A DNA stretch of 8,812 nucleotides from an uncultured Bacteroidales bacterium. Its GTDB lineage: Bacteria; Bacteroidota; Bacteroidia; Bacteroidales; Bacteroidaceae. The notes beneath the pieces were generated by a model. It was not told the origin of the DNA. It searched no databases and saw only the letters and a program-made list of their open reading frames with translations. Of this stretch, positions 5,526 to 8,812 are shown one piece after another. Location: assembly GCA_945788445.1 (NCBI GenBank), contig CALZMA010000029.1, forward strand, positions 1 to 8,812. The letters are read 5' to 3'. The number at the start of each line of letters is the position of its first letter. Within the stretch, counting starts at the first letter, position 1. A program made the translations under genes and the position numbers.

Positions 5526-6893
5526 ATGGAACTTTTCCTCATCCGAGCACTCCAGCTCATCCTCTGCTTTGCCCTGCTCATCCTTCTCCACGAAGGCGGC
5601 CACTTCCTGTTCGCGAAACTCTTCAAGGTGCGCGTCGAGAAGTTCTGCCTCTTCTTCGACCCCTGGTTCACGCCCTTCAAGTTCAAGCCCAAGAACAGCG
5701 ACACGACCTACGGCATCGGCTGGCTTCCCCTGGGCGGCTACGTGAAGATTGCGGGCATGATCGACGAGTCGATGGACACGGAGCAGCTCAAGCAGCCCGA
5801 ACAGCCCTGGGAGTTCCGCGCGAAACCCGCGTGGCAACGTCTCTTCATCATGATCGGCGGCGTGCTGGTGAACTTCGTGCTCGCCTTTGTCATCTATGCC
5901 GCTGTACTCTTCACCTGGGGCGAGACTTATGTGCCCATGAAGAACTATACCCATGGCCTCAAGTTCAGCACCGAAGCGCAGGAGCTCGGCTTCCGCGACG
6001 GTGACATTCTCCTCGCTATCGACGCGAAGCAGTGCGAGAAATTCGACGGCAACGTGTTCCGCGACCTCTCCGAAGCCCACTCGGCCACCGTGCTGCGCAA
6101 GGGTCAGGAGGTGAGCCTCTCCCTGCCGGGCAACCTCAACATGCTCGACATGATCAAGAATGAACCCCGCTTCGTGGACATTCTCCTGCCCTCGGTCGTA
6201 GACAGCGTGGTGCCGGGTACGGCCGCCGCCAAGGCAGGCATCCGCCCGGGCGACCAGATTACGGCCTTCAACGGCACGGCCCTCACGACGGTGAACGAGT
6301 TTAACATCGTGCGCGGCACGATGGACGACGTGCTTGCCTGCGCCTCAGCGGCCGACAGTGCCCGCCTGCGCCAGGCTACGGTCTGCATCAGCCGCGCTGC
6401 AGGACAGACCGACACGCTCAGCCTGCACCTCGATGCGGACTACAAGCTCGGCGTTGTCTGGAGAAATCCGCTCCAAAAGGAATACAAGACCGTGACCCGT
6501 GAGTATGGTTTGCTCGAAAGCATTCCCGCCGGCATCAGCCACGGCTGGAACGTGCTCTCGGGCTACGTGGCCGACCTGAAGTACCTCTTCACGGCCGACG
6601 GAGCCAAGAGTGTCGGTTCGTTCGGCGCTATCGGCAGCCTCTTCCCCGCCACCTGGGACTGGTGCCGCTTCTGGGAACTCACCGCCTTCATCTCCCTCAT
6701 GCTGGCTTTCATGAACATCCTGCCTATCCCCGCCCTCGACGGCGGCCACGTGTTCTTCCTCCTCATCGAGGTCATCACCCGCCGCAAGCCGAGCGACAAG
6801 TTCATGGAACGCGCCCAGATGGTGGGCATGACCCTGCTGCTCCTGCTCATGGCGCTCGCCATCTTCAACGACTTCCGCAACTTCCTGTTCTAA
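5526..6893 (+). CDS. rseP: RIP metalloprotease RseP, site-2 protease family
   Basis: RseP is an inner-membrane zinc protease that cleaves transmembrane segments; in E. coli it cuts anti-sigma factor RseA and remnant signal peptides. The zinc motif HEGGH is at residues 22-26 in the first membrane helix (H22, E23, H26). The third ligand lies in the C-terminal LDGGH motif with D405. GGYVK (70-74) marks the conserved membrane re-entrant region. A second hydrophobic segment runs from about 106 to 131, with two more at about 378-400 and 430-450. Two PDZ domains occupy the periplasmic middle: a degenerate one near 140-190 and a clearer one near 220-290 with VPGTAAAKAGIRPGDQI. The length of 455 residues matches E. 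coli (450). The substrate in Bacteroidetes, possibly an anti-sigma factor, cannot be read from here. It is last in the murA-rimM-dxr-rseP run; no clear terminator follows. Confidence 0.96.
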   Translation: MELFLIRALQLILCFALLILLHEGGHFLFAKLFKVRVEKFCLFFDPWFTPFKFKPKNSDTTYGIGWLPLGGYVKIAGMIDESMDTEQLKQPEQPWEFRAKPAWQRLFIMIGGVLVNFVLAFVIYAAVLFTWGETYVPMKNYTHGLKFSTEAQELGFRDGDILLAIDAKQCEKFDGNVFRDLSEAHSATVLRKGQEVSLSLPGNLNMLDMIKNEPRFVDILLPSVVDSVVPGTAAAKAGIRPGDQITAFNGTALTTVNEFNIVRGTMDDVLACASAADSARLRQATVCISRAAGQTDTLSLHLDADYKLGVVWRNPLQKEYKTVTREYGLLESIPAGISHGWNVLSGYVADLKYLFTADGAKSVGSFGAIGSLFPATWDWCRFWELTAFISLMLAFMNILPIPALDGGHVFFLLIEVITRRKPSDKFMERAQMVGMTLLLLLMALAIFNDFRNFLF

Positions 6894-6952
6894 GCCAGGC
6901 CGAAAACCTGCAAAAAAGTTGACGCTGCGCTTCCGCATTCAGCAAAATTCTC

Positions 6953-6960
6953 TATATTTG
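6953..6960 (+). promoter_or_regulatory. Bacteroidetes -7 promoter box (TATATTTG) for tRNA-Pro
   Basis: TATATTTG fits the TAnnTTTG -7 consensus exactly and lies 39 bp before the tRNA 5' end. It is followed by CACC, the same four bases that follow the box before the OstA-like gene. A TTTG -33 element at the usual spacing is not evident; the nearest TTG (6919-6921) is too far away. Transcription would be expected to begin a few bases to either side of 6967, giving a short leader. Confidence 0.65.
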
Positions 6961-6962
6961 CA

Positions 6963-7004
6963 CCCCGAAACCCGAACCTCAGGTTCAGGGACAACGCTTC
7001 GGGG
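6963..7004 (+). other. Structured leader of tRNA-Pro: nested hairpin and pairing with the tRNA 5' end
   Basis: Two nested pairings are visible. The inner one is CCCGAACC-TCA-GGTTC-A-GGG (6971-6990), eight base pairs with one bulged A. The outer one pairs CCCCGAA (6963-6969) with TTCGGGG (6998-7004), and the second arm includes the first five bases of the tRNA acceptor stem. If the transcript begins upstream of 6963, the leader would compete with the tRNA 3' strand (CCCCG, 7069-7073) until RNase P cuts it off. Pairing is seen directly; any role is inference. Confidence 0.45.
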
Positions 7005-7074
7005 CGTAGCGCAGTCCGGTTAGCGCACCTGCTTTGGGAGCAGGGGGTCGTGGGTTCGAATCCCGTCGCCCCGA
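7000..7074 (+). tRNA. tRNA-Pro, anticodon TGG
   Basis: The cloverleaf can be drawn in full: acceptor stem CGGGGCG (7000-7006) with CGCCCCG (7067-7073), D stem GCGC/GCGC (7009-7012, 7023-7026), and anticodon stem CCTGC/GCAGG (7028-7032, 7040-7044) around TTTGGGA. The anticodon is TGG at 7035-7037, read by proline. The T stem GTGGG/CCCGT (7050-7054, 7062-7066) uses two wobble pairs around TTCGAAT. The C1:G72 pair and A73 discriminator are typical identity elements of bacterial tRNA-Pro. CCA is not encoded (A is followed by CAT), so the end must be added by the nucleotidyltransferase. It stands alone between its own promoter-like box and terminator. U34 anticodons can read CCA and CCG, and often all four proline codons. 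Confidence 0.97.
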
Positions 7075-7105
7075 CATTATTTTTGAGTTAAACAAGACGA
7101 AAAGA

Positions 7106-7151
7106 GCCGAGAGTTTTGAAGCACATCAACTCTCGGCCTCTTTTTGTTTTT
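7106..7151 (+). terminator. Intrinsic terminator after tRNA-Pro
   Basis: GCCGAGAGTT (7106-7115) and AACTCTCGGC (7128-7137) form a perfect 10-bp stem with a 12-nt loop. It is followed by CTC and a T-run of TTTTTGTTTTT (7141-7151). It begins 32 bp after the tRNA and should end the tRNA transcript, separating it from the OstA-like gene. A-rich bases before the stem (AAAAGA) would give a partial U-tract on the opposite strand too. Confidence 0.9.
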
Positions 7152-7209
7152 GCTACGGTTTGCCCCCCTGCCGTGCGCTCCCTCGCGCCGGGAAGCACCC
7201 GAGAGATTG

Positions 7210-7223
7210 TTTCCGCCCGGAAA
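7210..7223. promoter_or_regulatory. Short perfect inverted repeat upstream of the OstA-like gene
   Basis: TTTCCG and CGGAAA form a perfect 6-bp inverted repeat with a CC spacer, centred about 46 bp before the -7 box of the OstA-like gene. CGGAAATA, the right half plus two bases, recurs as a direct repeat at 7252-7259, just before that box. The arrangement would suit an operator, but a chance palindrome of this size is not rare. No regulator is suggested by the sequence. Confidence 0.3.
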
Positions 7224-7261
7224 TAGAGCTTGTGGGCTTCTACAGAACGCTCGGAAATAAC

Positions 7262-7269
7262 TACATTTG
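7262..7269 (+). promoter_or_regulatory. Bacteroidetes -7 promoter box (TACATTTG) for the OstA-like gene
   Basis: TACATTTG fits the TAnnTTTG consensus and is followed by CACC, as at the tRNA promoter. It lies 20 bp before the ATG, leaving a leader of roughly 10-15 nt. No clear TTTG -33 element is seen at the usual spacing. The terminator just upstream supports an independent promoter here. Confidence 0.6.
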
Positions 7270-7289
7270 CACCGCCAAACTATCACGAC

Positions 7290-8812
7290 ATGAAAGAATC
7301 TTCCCGGGCCAAGCTCCTGCGCGCCGCCCTCTGCTTGCTGCTTTTGATGGTAGCCGTAACCATCTCACACTCGGCCGAGCCCCCTCAGAAGCCGCGCTCG
7401 GCCACCCGCGAACGCATCACACTCCGCCACGCCGACAACCTCCGCTTCGACCAGGGGGTGATGAACGGCGCGCAACGCCTGAGCGGCAACGTGGTGCTCG
7501 AACACGCGGGCATGGTGATGCACTGCGACAGCGCCCTGCTCTACGAACTCTCGCAAACCTTCGACGCCTTCGGACACGTGCGGCTCAACCAGGCCGACAC
7601 GCTCACGCTCACGGGCAACCGGCTGCACTACGACGGCGAAACGCAAATAGCGGAAATGAGGGAGAACGTGACGCTTACGCACCGACAGCAACAACTCAAG
7701 ACCGACAGCCTCAACTATGACCGACTCTACCACACGGGCTACTACTTCGAGGGCGGACAGCTCACCGACGGGGACAACCAGCTCTCGTCGGACTGGGGCG
7801 AATACCACACGGACACGCGAAAGGCTTCGTTCAACTACAACGTGGAACTCACCGCTCCCCGCTTCCGCCTGCTGACCGACACGCTCCACTACGACACGCA
7901 AACGAAATGGGCCGAAGTGGTCGGAAAGTCGAACATCTACTCGGGCGCAGACCGCATCTACACCGAACACGGCTTCTACAACACCGAAACGGAGTTCGTG
8001 AGACTGCTCGACCGCTCGAAGGCCTTCAACGACGAACGGACCATGGAGGGCGACACGCTCGTCTACGACAAACTCTCGGGGGCCATGGAGGCCATCGGCA
8101 ACGCAAGCTGCTTAGACACGAAGAACAAGAACTTGCTCACGGCCGACTATGCCCGCTACAACGAACAGACAGGCGAAGCCTTTGCCACGGGACGTGCCCT
8201 GGCCCGCGACTTCTCGCAGAACAACGGCACCGACACGCTCTACGTTCACGCCGACACGCTGCGCATGTTCACCCACCACATCGGCACAGACTCAGTGTTC
8301 CGCCGCCTCCACGCCTACTTCCACGCCCGCGCCTACCGCTCGGACCTCCAGGCCGTGGCGGACTCGCTCGTGTTCTCCACACAGACACGCCGCCTCACGC
8401 TCTACCGCGACCCTATTCTATGGAGCGAAAACCGACAAATCGTGGGCGAGGAAATCAACATTTTCCTCAACGACTCTACACTGGACTCGGTCTACGTGGA
8501 CCGGCAGGCACTCATGGTGGAACAGGTGGACTCTACGCACTTCAACCAAGTGGCCTCGAACCAGATGCGCACGTATTTCGAACAGGGCGAGGTGCGCGAA
8601 AACCAGGCCTTGGGCAACGTGATGGTCGTGAACTTCCCCTTGGAGAAAGACAGCCTCATCCTGTACCAGAACTATGTGGAAACGTCCCGCGCAAGGATGT
8701 TCATGGCGCAGCGCAAACTCGAGAAAATCTGGACACCGGCCTCCCACTGCTACTTCTACCCCCTGGGCCTCGCCCCGGAGGAGCGCACCCACTTGCCGGG
8801 CTTCGAATGGTT
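7290..8812 (+). CDS. OstA-like (LptA/OstA_2 family) exported protein, C-terminus beyond the window
   Basis: The frame from ATG at 7290 is open for 507 codons to the window edge. It begins with a signal peptide: basic RAKLLR, hydrophobic core ALCLLLLMVAVT, and a probable cut near residue 28 (SHS-AEP). The rest is a series of beta-strand units with a recurring pattern, D-[ST]-L-x-[YF]-[DN] followed after a turn by an A-x-G/E stretch: LHYDGETQIAEM (112-123), DTLHYDTQTKWAEV (197-210), GDTLVYDKLSGAMEAIG (254-270), and others. This is the stacked-jellyroll repeat of OstA/LptA proteins, which form a bridge carrying lipopolysaccharide from inner to outer membrane. The residues before about 180 look like the OstA_2 domain. 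It is far longer than E. coli LptA (185 residues) and, as I recall, this long form is typical of Bacteroidetes. Direct evidence for lipopolysaccharide transport is lacking. It has its own promoter-like box and follows a terminator. Confidence 0.85.
   Translation, partial: MKESSRAKLLRAALCLLLLMVAVTISHSAEPPQKPRSATRERITLRHADNLRFDQGVMNGAQRLSGNVVLEHAGMVMHCDSALLYELSQTFDAFGHVRLNQADTLTLTGNRLHYDGETQIAEMRENVTLTHRQQQLKTDSLNYDRLYHTGYYFEGGQLTDGDNQLSSDWGEYHTDTRKASFNYNVELTAPRFRLLTDTLHYDTQTKWAEVVGKSNIYSGADRIYTEHGFYNTETEFVRLLDRSKAFNDERTMEGDTLVYDKLSGAMEAIGNASCLDTKNKNLLTADYARYNEQTGEAFATGRALARDFSQNNGTDTLYVHADTLRMFTHHIGTDSVFRRLHAYFHARAYRSDLQAVADSLVFSTQTRRLTLYRDPILWSENRQIVGEEINIFLNDSTLDSVYVDRQALMVEQVDSTHFNQVASNQMRTYFEQGEVRENQALGNVMVVNFPLEKDSLILYQNYVETSRARMFMAQRKLEKIWTPASHCYFYPLGLAPEERTHLPGFEW

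Noticed and set aside
6895..6917. Hairpin CAGG/CCTG followed by an A-run after rseP as a terminator
   Set aside because: The stem has only four base pairs and is followed by A, not T, on the transcribed strand; it also does not work well in the reverse direction.
7034..7720. 228-residue + strand frame that begins inside the tRNA
   Set aside because: It crosses the tRNA-Pro, its terminator and the signal-peptide region of the OstA-like gene in another frame, and it becomes an Arg/Pro/His-rich string typical of an out-of-frame GC-rich gene.
1..8812. A mobile, phage or defence island
   Set aside because: No transposase, integrase, toxin-antitoxin, restriction or phage gene is visible. The tRNA has no adjacent integrase or repeated 3' end within the window, and the gene order is housekeeping.

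Overview
This window reads as core chromosome of a GC-rich member of the Bacteroidetes, most likely Bacteroidales (Prevotella-like; family level is inference). The grounds are: (i) a DUF4290 gene directly before murA-rimM-dxr-rseP, an order I associate with Bacteroidetes; (ii) promoter-like TAnnTTTG boxes before the tRNA and the last gene; (iii) no Shine-Dalgarno sequence before any start; (iv) an OstA-like outer-envelope protein of the Bacteroidetes type. All real genes lie on the + strand and strongly prefer C or G in the third codon position, which explains the many long antisense reading frames.

Layout. Positions 1-393 hold the C-terminal end of a monofunctional AICAR transformylase-type purine enzyme. 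Positions 394-705 are non-coding and compositionally distinct: a degenerate 7-bp tandem repeat that continues in the opposite orientation on the far side of a short GC-rich centre, forming a large imperfect inverted repeat. Next come a small, very basic protein of unknown function (706-924), tsaB for tRNA t6A modification (955-1644) and a DUF4290 protein (1721-2350). An AT-rich patch that may hold a promoter precedes a tight run of four housekeeping genes: murA (peptidoglycan), rimM (30S maturation), dxr (MEP isoprenoid pathway) and rseP (intramembrane site-2 protease). A tRNA-Pro(TGG) follows with its own promoter-like box, a structured leader and a clear intrinsic terminator. The window closes inside an OstA/LptA-like exported protein (7290 to the edge, still open) with its own promoter-like box.

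How the genes fit together. murA, dxr, rseP and the OstA-like gene all serve the cell envelope: peptidoglycan precursor, isoprenoid supply for undecaprenyl carriers, envelope proteolysis, and probably lipopolysaccharide transport. tsaB, rimM and tRNA-Pro serve translation. I see no defence system, phage, insertion sequence or CRISPR array, and no convincing new multi-gene system. The items most worth a second look are the heptamer inverted repeat, the Cys-to-Asp MurA beside a Dxr with a canonical fosmidomycin site, the C-rich sequence before four start codons, the tRNA leader that is complementary to the tRNA's own 5' end, and the uncharacterised 72-residue basic protein.
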